Source: Faecalibacillus faecis
GTDB lineage: Bacteria > Bacillota_I > Bacilli_A > Erysipelotrichales > Coprobacillaceae
Assembly: GCF_003024675.1 (NCBI RefSeq)
Contig: NZ_PYLP01000002.1
Span: 62,001-126,000 of the forward strand
Reading direction: 5' to 3'
DNA length: 64,000 bases
Position 1 is the stretch's first letter. Each line of letters opens with the position of its first letter. A program made the position numbers and the translations under genes. Under the pieces are notes generated by a model. That model was not told the DNA's origin. It did no database searches and saw nothing but the letters and a program-made list of their open reading frames with translations. Positions 44,129 to 52,530 of the stretch are shown here, in pieces.

Positions 44129-44304
44129 TAGCTAATTTTCCCTAAACAATAATAAATTTGTTGAGTAGGTACTCCAGGGAACTGTTTAGATTCATATGTA
44201 ACTGCATAGCAATTTAAAAAAATGTAGTAACCAGTATTTAATAATCTATTGCATTCATATTCTGAATCAACCTCTATTACCTCACTCACAACATTTTCAT
44301 TCAT
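44125..44304 (-). CDS. Tiny - strand gene inside the lytic operon
   Basis: 59 residues (MNENVVSEVIEVDSEYECNR...), with its own SD GAGGTGATAAA and extended -10 promoter TGTTATAAT (44329-44337). It resembles the preceding + strand protein: RLLNTGYYIFLNCY versus RIQSGKWIILNVY, ending LGKI versus MGRI. It shares 4 bp with that gene's 3' end. Oppositely oriented to all neighbours, so it may be expressed in the lysogen. Confidence 0.62.
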   Translation of the reverse strand: MNENVVSEVIEVDSEYECNRLLNTGYYIFLNCYAVTYESKQFPGVPTQQIYYCLGKISY

Positions 44305-44328
44305 TTTATCACCTCACTTTCGAGGTAA

Positions 44329-44337
44329 ATTATAACA
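44329..44337 (-). promoter_or_regulatory. Extended -10 promoter of the 44125 gene
   Basis: TGTTATAAT on the - strand, 24 bp before the ATG, in the gap before recT. Confidence 0.6.
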
Positions 44338-44361
44338 CTAAACAAAAGGAGAAAATAAATT

Positions 44362-45351
44362 ATGGCAGTACAAAGCATGGTACAACAAGCAACTAAAAAT
44401 CCAGTAGCAACTGGTATCAAAAAATTCAACAATTTAATCAATTCAAGCATCATGAGAACTAAAATCCATCAAATGGTTGGCGCAACTGATTCACAAGAAT
44501 TTATCACATCAATTACAAGTGCAGTTAATACAAATCCAGCATTAGCTGAATGTGATCCACAAACAATTATCAGTGCAGCATTGCTTGGGCAAAGTTTACA
44601 TCTTAAACCTAGTCCTCAACTTGGATATTTCTATATGGTTCCTTATAAAAATAAAAAAAGAAATTGTACAGAAGCACAATTTCAAATTGGTTATAAAGGG
44701 TATCTTCAATTAGCAATCAGATCAAATGAATATGTTGATATTGATGCTACGGAAATTAGAGAAGGAGAATACAAAGGACGTAATAAGTTAACAGGTAAGC
44801 CGGAGTTTGAATTTGTTCAAGATGATGATGTAAGAGAAAATCTACCAGTAGTTGGATATATGGCTTACTTTGAAATGAAAAACGGATATATCAAACGTTT
44901 ATATTGGTCTAAAGAAAAGATGCTTAATCACGCTGATAAATATTCACAAGCATTTTCTAAAGAAGCAACAACAGGAAAATATCCTAAAGTTTCATTTGCT
45001 GATTATGAAGCTGGAAAATATGATCCTAAAACTGAATGGCAATATTCAAGCTTTTGGTATAAGAACTTTGATGAAATGGCTAAGAAAACAATGCTTCGTC
45101 AATTATTATCAAAACATGCTTTATTATCAACTGAAGCAATTGAAAAAGCTATCACTTCAGATAATGCAGTAATTGATGAAAACTTAAATCCTCATTTTGA
45201 AGATGAAAATGTTGTTGATGGAGTTGCTACTGAAAAAGAAACACATCAAGCAATTGAAGCAAACACAGCTCCAACAATGCAAGATGTAATCAGCGAAGAA
45301 AAACAAGCTGAACCAGTTCCAGTAGACAGTTTCGACCCAATGTCAATGTAG
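44362..45351 (+). CDS. recT: RecT single-strand annealing protein
   Basis: 329 residues of the RecT family: FITSITSAVNTNPALAECDPQTIISAALLGQSLHLKPSPQLG-type signature, FQIGYKGYLQLAIRS, WKNFDEMAKKTMLRQLLSK-like motif. It anneals the single strands made by the YqaJ exonuclease. The disordered acidic C-terminal tail ends FDPMSM. SD AAAAGGAG. Preceded by a - strand promoter in the same gap. Confidence 0.95.
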   Translation: MAVQSMVQQATKNPVATGIKKFNNLINSSIMRTKIHQMVGATDSQEFITSITSAVNTNPALAECDPQTIISAALLGQSLHLKPSPQLGYFYMVPYKNKKRNCTEAQFQIGYKGYLQLAIRSNEYVDIDATEIREGEYKGRNKLTGKPEFEFVQDDDVRENLPVVGYMAYFEMKNGYIKRLYWSKEKMLNHADKYSQAFSKEATTGKYPKVSFADYEAGKYDPKTEWQYSSFWYKNFDEMAKKTMLRQLLSKHALLSTEAIEKAITSDNAVIDENLNPHFEDENVVDGVATEKETHQAIEANTAPTMQDVISEEKQAEPVPVDSFDPMSM

Positions 45352-45367
45352 TAAAGGAGTCCTTTAG

Positions 45368-45697
45368 ATGGCAAAAGAGGTAGATACAAAAGGCTATGTA
45401 AAAATGTATAGAAAAGCACAGGAGGATGAAGTATTCAAAAATCCTTATGCATGGCAGTTATTTACGTACTGCCTCTTCAATGCCACTTTCGATAGTAGAT
45501 ATGGTGAGGTTGGTACGTTGATAACTTCAAAAAAAGAAATATCGGAAGATTTAAATATCACAAGGCCTACTTTAGATAAATTTATGAAATTCCTAAAAGA
45601 AAATAAGGTAATTGATTACAAAAGTTTTCGTGGTGGGATAGGTAAAACTGAGATAAAGGTACTCAATTACAAGAAATATCAAGACAGTTCAATGTAA
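45368..45697 (+). CDS. DnaD-type replication initiator, N-terminal winged helix
   Basis: 109 residues: KGYVKMYRKAQEDEVFKNPYAWQLFTYCLF and LITSKKEISEDLNITRPTLDKFMKFLKENKVI are the winged-helix part of phage replisome organisers. The C-terminal DnaD domain is absent; the frame stops exactly where a repeat array begins. It probably binds those repeats as the phage origin. Confidence 0.75.
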   Translation: MAKEVDTKGYVKMYRKAQEDEVFKNPYAWQLFTYCLFNATFDSRYGEVGTLITSKKEISEDLNITRPTLDKFMKFLKENKVIDYKSFRGGIGKTEIKVLNYKKYQDSSM

Positions 45698-45776
45698 ACG
45701 AAATATACATTGAAAGTAAATCTAATTTACATTGAATGTAAACGAAATATACATTGAAAGTAAATCTAATTTACAT
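45691..45776. repeat. Two 42-bp direct repeats, period 44 (candidate origin iterons)
   Basis: 45691-45732 and 45735-45776 are identical. Each unit begins AATGTAAACG and ends AATTTACAT, so unit ends are inverted copies (ATGTAAA/TTTACAT). The period is not a multiple of three and the array lies outside the initiator frame, so it acts as DNA rather than protein sequence. Confidence 0.8.
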
Positions 45777-45790
45777 CCTATCTTTATTAT

Positions 45791-45828
45791 ATAAGAACGT
45801 AAAGAACGTATAAGAACGTAAAGAACGA
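45791..45828. repeat. Two 19-bp direct repeats after the iterons
   Basis: ATAAGAACGTAAAGAACGT at 45791 and again at 45810 (last base differs). The stretch 45698-45927 has no gene: it holds these repeats, the iterons and an AT-rich segment, the composition expected of an origin. Confidence 0.7.
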
Positions 45829-45927
45829 GTGGTGTGTGCACACTCACAAATAACAATCCTTCGCATACGACTTTGCAGATTGCTATATATAGTAGGCACA
45901 CAACATTCAGAAAGGAATTTAGAAAAT

Positions 45928-46443
45928 TTGGAAAAATTAGAAATTAAAAAGATTTTGAAATTTTACAAAAGTATTTATCCAAATTCAAAAATAGCCATAA
46001 CACAAGATACGATTGAAACATGGATGATGATGTTTGGAGAATATTCATATGAACAGGTTCAAAAGGCAATTGTCAAGTTTTCAAAGTCTAACAAATACAT
46101 TCCTAATCTTGCTGAAATCATTTCTAACATTGACGGAGACATCTATTCAGTAGAAAAGATCAAACCAAATACAGTAATTATTCAGTATGAAGATGATGGC
46201 TTTGGAAACTTTCCATTTAGATTTTCAAACTCACAAGAAGCTAGAGAATATTCAAAAAAATTCAAAGACTGCAACTACGATAAGGAAATGGTCAAAATCC
46301 TACATGATGAACATGTTAGAAAACGTAATGATGGTGTTCTTACATACAGGGGAGAAGCGAAAGCAAGATTAGAACAAAAACTTCAAAATCAAAATAACAA
46401 GGGAAGTAGAAGATATGATAAACAGAGTGGTTTTAGTTGGTAG
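45928..46443 (+). CDS. Helicase loader (G39P-like)
   Basis: 171 residues from TTG 45928 (AAAGGAA upstream; no ATG is available and a longer frame runs into the repeats). N-terminal domain: ILKFYKSIYPNSKIAITQDTIETWMMMFGEYSYEQVQKAIVKFSKSNKYIPNLAEI-type, the pattern of phage proteins that load or inhibit DnaB-type helicases. No phage helicase is encoded, so it probably recruits the host helicase. Overlaps ssb by 29 bp. Confidence 0.72.
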   Translation: MEKLEIKKILKFYKSIYPNSKIAITQDTIETWMMMFGEYSYEQVQKAIVKFSKSNKYIPNLAEIISNIDGDIYSVEKIKPNTVIIQYEDDGFGNFPFRFSNSQEAREYSKKFKDCNYDKEMVKILHDEHVRKRNDGVLTYRGEAKARLEQKLQNQNNKGSRRYDKQSGFSW

Positions 46444-46879
46444 GATGACACGTGATCCAGAACTTAGAAGAACTCAAAATGGTTCAGCAGTTACAGGTTT
46501 TACTTTAGCAATGAACCGTCCAAAGAGAAATGATGAAGAACAACAAGCGGATTACATTTCGTGTGTTACCTGGAACAAGGTTGCTGAGAACGTTGAAAAG
46601 TATTGTTCAAAAGGTTCATTGGTTGGAGTTGAAGGAAGACTTCGTTCAAGAACTTATGACAATGTACAAGGTCAACGTGTTTATGTTACTGAAGTTGTTT
46701 GTGACTCAGTTCAGTTTCTAGAAACAAAACCTAGAGACAAATATGAAGAACAACAATATCATCAACAAGCACAGGCACCAGCAAACAGTTATCAACAACC
46801 TGTTCAAAACCAACAACAAGATAATTTTATGAACGAACAACCATCTTACAACATCATGGAAGATGATATTCAGTTCTAA
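46415..46879 (+). CDS. ssb: Single-stranded DNA-binding protein
   Basis: 154 residues. OB fold: MINRVVLVGRMTRDPELRRTQ, FTLAMNR, YISCVTWNKVAENV, VGVEGRLRSRTYDN. A Gln-rich linker (about 110-145) leads to the acidic tip EDDIQF, which recruits partner proteins. Phage copy serving recombination and replication. Confidence 0.95.
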   Translation: MINRVVLVGRMTRDPELRRTQNGSAVTGFTLAMNRPKRNDEEQQADYISCVTWNKVAENVEKYCSKGSLVGVEGRLRSRTYDNVQGQRVYVTEVVCDSVQFLETKPRDKYEEQQYHQQAQAPANSYQQPVQNQQQDNFMNEQPSYNIMEDDIQF

Positions 46880-47020
46880 CTAAAATAAAAAACTTAAAAT
46901 TTTCATTTCTAGTGAGTGTTTGCTATAAAGATGATTAACTTTACCAATTATCTTAAAACATTCGTTAGAATGAAGATTTTGCTATAAAAACAAGAAGTTA
47001 AACAAAAAGGAGAAACCAAA

Positions 47021-47815
47021 ATGCTAATAAAAAAGAACGAAGAACCGTTTTTTCATAGATTTCTTTCAATTGCAAAGGAAATCATCAAGAAAAACAGTGC
47101 ATATCCACCAGTATTTTATGGTGATGATGAAAAACTTTATTTAGTATGTAACAACTATGCAGCAGTTTATGACTTTCAAAGCAATCTTCTCTTAGACGAT
47201 GAATTAAGAGAATTTGGAAAAATCCCTTATGAACTGTCGGAATTACCAAACGGAGATATGATGCTTTCTAAAGCTGAACATTTCAACTGTCAGGAGTCCT
47301 ATCTGATTGCAGTTAGAAATTTCTTCAAACATGCAGGGTATCTTTCAAGAAAAGTATTTTCCGTTGAAAAAGGTGATCCATACAAAATACCAAAAATCGT
47401 TGAAGTAACAAATCGTTGGATTTCGGAAGACGACAACAAGATTTTAGACAGGATAGGATCTCCTGATATCTACTTGCTGGATGAAGAACGTGATAGTGAA
47501 TTTACTACCCTGACTGGTGATTGGAACCAATGCTACTTGGCGGCTTATGACCAAATTGAACTTAACGGTGGTCAAACAACAATTGCTATGACAATTTACT
47601 TCAATATCAAAGATGATCCTAAAAACAATGCGTATGATCAACAGGAAATGGAGTTTGTTCAACAACCTGCAGAATATGATTCGTTTGAAAATATGGATGT
47701 TGAAGAACCTGAAGAAACTTATCGGGAAGAACAGGAACTTGACTCATTGATGAATGAAACAATCATTGAAGAAACAAGAGGTGTTGAGGATGAATTCGAC
47801 CCAATGCGAGCTTAA
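47021..47815 (+). CDS. Phage protein of unknown function with FDPM tail
   Basis: 264 residues; SD AAAAAGGAG. An alpha/beta N-terminal domain of about 200 residues with no known motif, then an acidic linker and a C terminus ending DEFDPMRA, similar to the RecT end DSFDPMSM. Lies between ssb and the RusA resolvase, so a DNA metabolism role is plausible. The 141-bp gap before it has only TTTTGCTATAAA twice and a small CATTC/GAATG hairpin. Confidence 0.7.
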   Translation: MLIKKNEEPFFHRFLSIAKEIIKKNSAYPPVFYGDDEKLYLVCNNYAAVYDFQSNLLLDDELREFGKIPYELSELPNGDMMLSKAEHFNCQESYLIAVRNFFKHAGYLSRKVFSVEKGDPYKIPKIVEVTNRWISEDDNKILDRIGSPDIYLLDEERDSEFTTLTGDWNQCYLAAYDQIELNGGQTTIAMTIYFNIKDDPKNNAYDQQEMEFVQQPAEYDSFENMDVEEPEETYREEQELDSLMNETIIEETRGVEDEFDPMRA

Positions 47816-48266
47816 TCTTGGAATACAAGCGGACTACAAGAAGTTTTGGTTCACTGTACCAGGAGCAATCGTTGGAAAAGGTAGACCAAGATTTACAACA
47901 CAAGGAAGATTTGTAAGAGCTTATACACCTAAGAAAACAAGAGATTATGAACAAAAAATAGCAATGTATTATCGAAAAACTACAAGTTACAAAAGTAACA
48001 AGGCTCTAAGAGTAAAGATATTCGCATACAGAGAAGTTCCAAAATCAACCACTAAAAAATTAAAGAATTGTCTTTTGGATAAAACGTTTTTTTGCACAGT
48101 AAAACCTGATATCGACAACATCATCAAAGTAGTTTTGGATGCTCTCAACGATGTTGCTTACTATGATGACATTCAAGTATGTCAATTGGTTATCATGAGA
48201 GAATATGCTGAAAATGAATGTTTAAAAGTGTGTATTGAAGAAATTGGAGAAAGAAAACCAAATTAA
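47790..48266 (+). CDS. RusA-family Holliday junction resolvase
   Basis: 158 residues from ATG 47790 (GAGGTGTTGAGG upstream). RusA motifs: FTVPGAIVGKGRPRFT, AYTPKKTRDYEQKI and the acidic metal site KPDIDNIIKVVLDALNDVAYYDD. It cuts four-way junctions during phage recombination. Overlaps the previous gene by 26 bp. Confidence 0.9.
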   Translation: MNSTQCELNLGIQADYKKFWFTVPGAIVGKGRPRFTTQGRFVRAYTPKKTRDYEQKIAMYYRKTTSYKSNKALRVKIFAYREVPKSTTKKLKNCLLDKTFFCTVKPDIDNIIKVVLDALNDVAYYDDIQVCQLVIMREYAENECLKVCIEEIGERKPN

Positions 48267-48303
48267 ATAATCAAAAACCAAAATAACAGGAGGATTTAAA
48301 ATT

Positions 48304-48789
48304 ATGGATTTATGGTCATTATTGGATGAAGAAAAAAAAGAACATGAAAAGGTCAAAAAAGTAAAAAAAGAAGTTGAACAAGTTGCTGATCAACAACCTG
48401 CTCCAGTTGTAGAAGACGAAAAACAAGCGACTGGAGAACAAAAACAAGCAACAGTTCAAGCAACTGAAACTGAAAAGCCTAAAACAGAGGAAAAGCCTGC
48501 AGGTAAAAAGAAATCCGCAAAAGAAACAAAAAAACCTAAAACACTTGAAGAACAAATTGCTACTGTTCCAGATAATCTAAAAACACCAATTGATAGAATA
48601 TTTAAATATTTGATGTCCGTACCAGGGATGGATGAAAAAATGAGAAATCCTAAAAAATCAATTACAGATATGTGGCAATTTGTGGAATCTAATGCTAGAA
48701 AACAAGCCACAGGAAATACAGCTTGTATTGAAGATGAAGTAGTTTATGGATGGGCGGTGCATTACTATGACGAAGACGACCCAAAATAA
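48304..48789 (+). CDS. PcfK-like protein
   Basis: 161 residues. A Lys/Glu/Gln-rich disordered N-terminal half (about 1-80), then a folded C-terminal PcfK-like domain: LKTPIDRIFKYLMSVPGMDEKMRNPKKS and ACIEDEVVYGWAVHYYDEDDPK. PcfK and PcfJ genes occur as a pair in the conjugative plasmid pCF10 and in Firmicutes phages; function not established. Overlaps pcfJ. Confidence 0.8.
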   Translation: MDLWSLLDEEKKEHEKVKKVKKEVEQVADQQPAPVVEDEKQATGEQKQATVQATETEKPKTEEKPAGKKKSAKETKKPKTLEEQIATVPDNLKTPIDRIFKYLMSVPGMDEKMRNPKKSITDMWQFVESNARKQATGNTACIEDEVVYGWAVHYYDEDDPK

Positions 48790-50149
48790 CTTGGATTCTT
48801 TGCTGGAAGAACTTAAAACAGCAAATTTGGAAGATCATTCTAACTATTTAGCAAATGAATATTTTATTTCAGAAGATGGCAATGATGACATATGGAAATA
48901 CAAGAAAAAATTTCATGGAGTTGTAACTGATTTTGTAACTCGGTACGAACTTTGGAATGGAAGATTGATTGCTAGAGTTTACTTCGTTTGGCAAGGATGG
49001 CTAGATAAGAAAAAACAAAAAAGAATTGTTGAAGTACAAAGATACCTTGGTGGGTGTCGAAATAAGTTATCCAGATATGTTTATCAAGGAAATTATGGAA
49101 TCAAGTGCTTGATCAATTACATGTTTTACACTGAATCAAGATTTCAAGAAGAGTCTAAATGGAATGTAACGAAACATACTACCCTTGATATTTTAGGAGA
49201 ATGCTATCGTGGTTCGTATTACTATGGCACTTATATTGAAAACGAAGAATATGCAAAGCATGTAGTATCGAAAGAATGTGAAGAATCCAAACATAGGTAC
49301 TGTGCTTTTTCTTACAGTAAATGGCAAGAATATAGAATTTTTGAATGGCTTGAACTATATGAAAAACATCCTCAAATCGAAATGTTTGCAAAACTTAATC
49401 TAACATGGGCTCTCACTACGGGAATGAACTATTTCAGATGGTCAAAAAAAGGCTTGGCAATATTAGGATTAGAAAGTAAAAATGAACTCAAATACTTACA
49501 GGCTTGTGGCAGTATTGCTTATTATCGTGAATGCAAAGAAGATATATTTAAATATAACTTGGATACGTATGATAAATTCATTGGCTATTTAAGAATGAGC
49601 AGAAACAACATGGAAATCAATAAAAAAAGCCTCAAATACATGATGGATAATAATTTTAATATTTATTTTTATCTTGATTATCTTAGGTTTGTAGAAAAGC
49701 TTGGATTGCCTAAAACATCTAAGATACTATATCCACAAAATTTAAGAGAATCACATGATAAATTAGAGAAAAAAATTCAAGTCATTGATTCAATGGAAAA
49801 ACAAGAGCAGATAAAGAATCGTGTTATCAAGGAACTTTATAAATATCGTTTTGGTGATAATGAATTTATTATTACACCTGCCAATAGTCCATTGGATCTA
49901 ATAAATGAAAGTAAGGAACTAAGTCATTGCGTACGTACTTACATCGATAAGTATGCAGCAGGAGATACAAGTATCTTTTTGATTAGAAAACGTGAAAATG
50001 TAAATCATCCTTACTACACATTGGAATTAAGACGAAACGAAGTTATTCAATTAAGAGGCAAAAATAATTGTAGGCCTACTGATAGTGTTGTTGCTTTTGT
50101 TAATAAATGGGCAAAGAAAAATAAGCTTTCAGGGGCATATATAAACTGA
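48767..50149 (+). CDS. PcfJ-like protein
   Basis: 460 residues from ATG 48767, overlapping pcfK. C-terminal PcfJ signature: LINESKELSHCVRTYIDKYAAGDTSIFLIRKR, PYYTLELRRNEVIQLRGKNN and VAFVNKWAKK. The N-terminal 300 residues are helical and variable. Partner of PcfK. Catalytic role unknown; the conserved Cys-Val-Arg-Thr-Tyr motif suggests enzymatic function. Confidence 0.85.
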   Translation: MTKTTQNNLDSLLEELKTANLEDHSNYLANEYFISEDGNDDIWKYKKKFHGVVTDFVTRYELWNGRLIARVYFVWQGWLDKKKQKRIVEVQRYLGGCRNKLSRYVYQGNYGIKCLINYMFYTESRFQEESKWNVTKHTTLDILGECYRGSYYYGTYIENEEYAKHVVSKECEESKHRYCAFSYSKWQEYRIFEWLELYEKHPQIEMFAKLNLTWALTTGMNYFRWSKKGLAILGLESKNELKYLQACGSIAYYRECKEDIFKYNLDTYDKFIGYLRMSRNNMEINKKSLKYMMDNNFNIYFYLDYLRFVEKLGLPKTSKILYPQNLRESHDKLEKKIQVIDSMEKQEQIKNRVIKELYKYRFGDNEFIITPANSPLDLINESKELSHCVRTYIDKYAAGDTSIFLIRKRENVNHPYYTLELRRNEVIQLRGKNNCRPTDSVVAFVNKWAKKNKLSGAYIN

Positions 50150-50367
50150 TGTCAAAGTGTAATGAATTAAGAAAATTACTTTTGGAATGGGGCGAAGATA
50201 AATATTTGCCTCTCCAAGAGAAAATTAAGTATCTTGAAAATGAGAATTATCGTTTGAGAATGCAAAATCAAAGAATTCAAGAAAGGAATAAAAGACTTTC
50301 AATGATTGTTAAGAAAAGAAGAGAGGAAGCAAATAATGAGAATAGACAGAGGAATTGTTCAATGTGA
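50149..50367 (+). CDS. Small coiled-coil phage protein
   Basis: 72 residues, one long basic coiled coil (KIKYLENENYRLRMQNQRIQERNKRL-like heptads). The start overlaps the pcfJ TGA. Overlaps the next gene by 32 bp. No family assigned. Confidence 0.6.
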   Translation: MSKCNELRKLLLEWGEDKYLPLQEKIKYLENENYRLRMQNQRIQERNKRLSMIVKKRREEANNENRQRNCSM

Positions 50368-50560
50368 TAGATGCAAGAGAATTTTCAAAACTAAAGAGGT
50401 TACAAATTATAAAATCTCATATCAAGCGTATGGTTTTAAAAATGATGGTGGCATGGGACTTGTAACAAAGAAAGCAGAAATATGTTCCGATTGTAATATG
50501 GATTTTGATGATTTTATGCGTAATAGACCAGTTAGAGGACGTGATATCAATGACAGGTAA
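50336..50560 (+). CDS. Small zinc-ribbon phage protein
   Basis: 74 residues from ATG 50336 (GAGGAAGC upstream). Two CxxC knuckles: VQCDRCKRIF and EICSDCNMDF, a likely zinc ribbon. Overlaps the next gene. Confidence 0.65.
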   Translation: MRIDRGIVQCDRCKRIFKTKEVTNYKISYQAYGFKNDGGMGLVTKKAEICSDCNMDFDDFMRNRPVRGRDINDR

Positions 50561-50921
50561 AGAATGGTCAAAATTATGTAAGGAACATGGTGTTGTTGTC
50601 ATTGATGTAAACCACAAGAATATGACGCATGAAGATGCTATTAAGTTTTTTGATTTATTAAATACTGCAATGGATTATGCTTTTGCTAGAAAATATGATT
50701 TGGAAACTGACCAATATGAAGATTATGCATTGCCTGCAGGAGCTACATATTACGAAGATGATATGAACAAGAAAATTGCTTGTTGCGAATGTGGGAAAGA
50801 AATCACATATGGAGCTTCTTATACATCGAGAATTATTTTGGATAAATACGGTTTCGGATATGCAGTTTGCAAGGAATGTTATTTTAAAAATGATTTGAAA
50901 GATATCGTTAAGAAAGGTTAA
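50550..50921 (+). CDS. Small phage protein with C-terminal zinc ribbon
   Basis: 123 residues from ATG 50550 (AGAGGACGTGAT upstream). Two Cys pairs, ACCECGKEI and AVCKECYFK, suggest zinc binding. The N-terminal part (KEWSKLCKEHGVVVIDVNH) is unassigned. Confidence 0.65.
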   Translation: MTGKEWSKLCKEHGVVVIDVNHKNMTHEDAIKFFDLLNTAMDYAFARKYDLETDQYEDYALPAGATYYEDDMNKKIACCECGKEITYGASYTSRIILDKYGFGYAVCKECYFKNDLKDIVKKG

Positions 50922-50927
50922 GAAATT

Positions 50928-51182
50928 ATGACAGCACAAGAAATGTTTGAAGAAATTGGATTACAAGAATTAAAGTTTAATTCCGAAGAAATGATGTATG
51001 ATGATGAAGAAAATGACTTATTAAATACATATGTTTCGTTTAATAAATCACGATCTTTTAGAGATGATAGACAAAAACCAAGAAATGAAATTGAAATATT
51101 TTTCTTTCCTGATGAATGTATTGATTTTGATAAATTTATTACTGCAGTAAAAAAGAGAATGGAAGAAAAAGGGTGGTTGTAA
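50928..51182 (+). CDS. Small acidic phage protein
   Basis: 84 residues; acidic N-terminal half, then IEIFFFPDECIDFDKFITAVKKRMEEKGWL. A similar C-terminal pattern is common in hypothetical Firmicutes phage proteins. Last base shared with the next start. Confidence 0.6.
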   Translation: MTAQEMFEEIGLQELKFNSEEMMYDDEENDLLNTYVSFNKSRSFRDDRQKPRNEIEIFFFPDECIDFDKFITAVKKRMEEKGWL

Positions 51183-51451
51183 TGGATGATGCTTTATTTG
51201 AAATCGACAATATGTGTCATGCTTTAGGGTTTGATCCAAATAAAATTAGAAAAGGTCAAAGAGTTTTTGAATATTATAGAAACTTCTTTGTTGCTAGTGG
51301 AAAATACAAAGAAAGCTGGGAAAAGTTAGTTAAATGGGGTTATGCAGGGAAAGCATCTAATGCTATTGTTGACAGTTATTATTACGTAACACAAGCAGGA
51401 TTAGATTTTTTAAGCAGTATTTATAAGATTAAGTTTAAACCAATGAAATAG
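51182..51451 (+). CDS. Small phage protein, unknown
   Basis: 89 residues from ATG 51182 (overlapping the previous TAA). Basic, aromatic-rich (KGQRVFEYYRNFFVASGKYKESWEKLVKWGYAG), may be a small helical domain. No family recognised. Confidence 0.6.
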   Translation: MDDALFEIDNMCHALGFDPNKIRKGQRVFEYYRNFFVASGKYKESWEKLVKWGYAGKASNAIVDSYYYVTQAGLDFLSSIYKIKFKPMK

Positions 51452-51461
51452 AGGTGGCTAG

Positions 51462-51674
51462 ATGAAACAATATTGTAGATATTGTGCTAACTGTACTTAT
51501 GCTGATGGTGCTTATTGTGGTGTGAAAAAGAAAGTAATGAGAGATAGCACAATCAAATCAATAAACAAGTGCAAAGATTTTCAATTTAATGAAATAGATG
51601 TCCTTGATTTTGATAAAACATACAAACCAAGAAAAAAGAAAAATTATGAGCAATTGGGGTGGTTAGATGATTAA
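51462..51674 (+). CDS. Cys-rich small phage protein
   Basis: 70 residues with five Cys at the start (QYCRYCANCTYADGAYCGV) and one later (NKCKDF), a pattern seen in many phage proteins of unknown function and likely metal-binding. SD GAGGTGG. Confidence 0.65.
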   Translation: MKQYCRYCANCTYADGAYCGVKKKVMRDSTIKSINKCKDFQFNEIDVLDFDKTYKPRKKKNYEQLGWLDD

Positions 51675-51861
51675 ACCACTAACACCTCAATTTAGAAGTG
51701 ATATTCTAGAAAGTTTTAATAAACAATTAGAAGAACTTGATAGTTGTGGAAACAACTCTTATGTAGCTTTACAAAAAAATACAATTAATCAATTTAAAAA
51801 ATTAATCAAGTCATTGCCTGATGGTTATCCAATTCCAGTTGAGAGGAGAAATGGAAGATGA
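51667..51861 (+). CDS. Small phage protein, unknown
   Basis: 64 residues, start overlapping the previous gene by 8 bp (GGGGTGG SD). Helical: RSDILESFNKQLEELD. No family recognised. Confidence 0.55.
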   Translation: MIKPLTPQFRSDILESFNKQLEELDSCGNNSYVALQKNTINQFKKLIKSLPDGYPIPVERRNGR

Positions 51862-52187
51862 ATAAATATCAAGAAGCACTAAACACATTAAAAGCAAGTG
51901 ATATTAAATTATATGTTTATGAAGATCAAAAGAATGTCATAGAAGAACATCAACCAACTATTTTTGATTTTTACCATAGTGAAATATTCACTTTGCAAGA
52001 GTTGGTTAATAAATGTTGTCAATTAGAAAAGGCACTTGATAAAATGTGCAGAATTTTTGATGAAGAAATACACAATTGCGATTTCTTGTTAATAAGAAAC
52101 TGTCTTTGTGATAGTAAATGTACACTTTGCAACAAAGAAAAAAGAGTTGAATTAATGAAAGAGTGGGTGATGAAAAATGTTGACTAA
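51858..52187 (+). CDS. Phage protein with C-terminal Cys cluster
   Basis: 109 residues; start overlaps the previous stop (ATGA), SD GAGGAG. The C-terminal half has RNCLCDSKCTLCNKEK, a likely metal-binding cluster. Overlaps the next gene by 11 bp. Confidence 0.6.
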   Translation: MNKYQEALNTLKASDIKLYVYEDQKNVIEEHQPTIFDFYHSEIFTLQELVNKCCQLEKALDKMCRIFDEEIHNCDFLLIRNCLCDSKCTLCNKEKRVELMKEWVMKNVD

Positions 52188-52530
52188 AACAAGATGCATG
52201 AGTTTATTGGATGATATCGCTGGATATGCTCATAGAGCTAACATTGGTCCTAATGGTATTAATGAAATAAATGAAGATTACAATGGATTGAAAAAGTTAA
52301 TTGAGGAGCATTTCACTCCTCAACCTCTTGAGTTTAAGAATTTAAAACCTGGTATGTGGGTTATAGATATGTGGACAAGAACTATTTCTAAAATAAAGAG
52401 AATAGATGAAAATAGAAATGTCCATTTAAATGTTCAGGAAGAATATGATTACCTTACGCCTTTCAAAGAAAATAGATTTTATCCAATTGTAGTTCCAAAT
52501 GTAGGAGATAAAAATGAGAAGCACATATAG
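52177..52530 (+). CDS. Phage protein with beta-barrel-like C terminus
   Basis: 117 residues. N-terminal helices, then LKPGMWVIDMWTRTISKIKRIDENRNVHLNV..EYDYLTPFKENRFYPI, a repeated-strand pattern common in small phage proteins. Unknown role. Overlaps the next gene by 17 bp. Confidence 0.6.
   Translation: MLTKTRCMSLLDDIAGYAHRANIGPNGINEINEDYNGLKKLIEEHFTPQPLEFKNLKPGMWVIDMWTRTISKIKRIDENRNVHLNVQEEYDYLTPFKENRFYPIVVPNVGDKNEKHI

Noticed and set aside
45691-45776. CRISPR or tandem coding repeats
   Set aside because: Only two units, identical across the full period, next to a replication initiator; stop codons in all relevant frames.
48319-48710. Phe-rich - strand frames opposite the PcfK gene
   Set aside because: Mirror of the Lys/Glu-rich disordered region; composition artefact.
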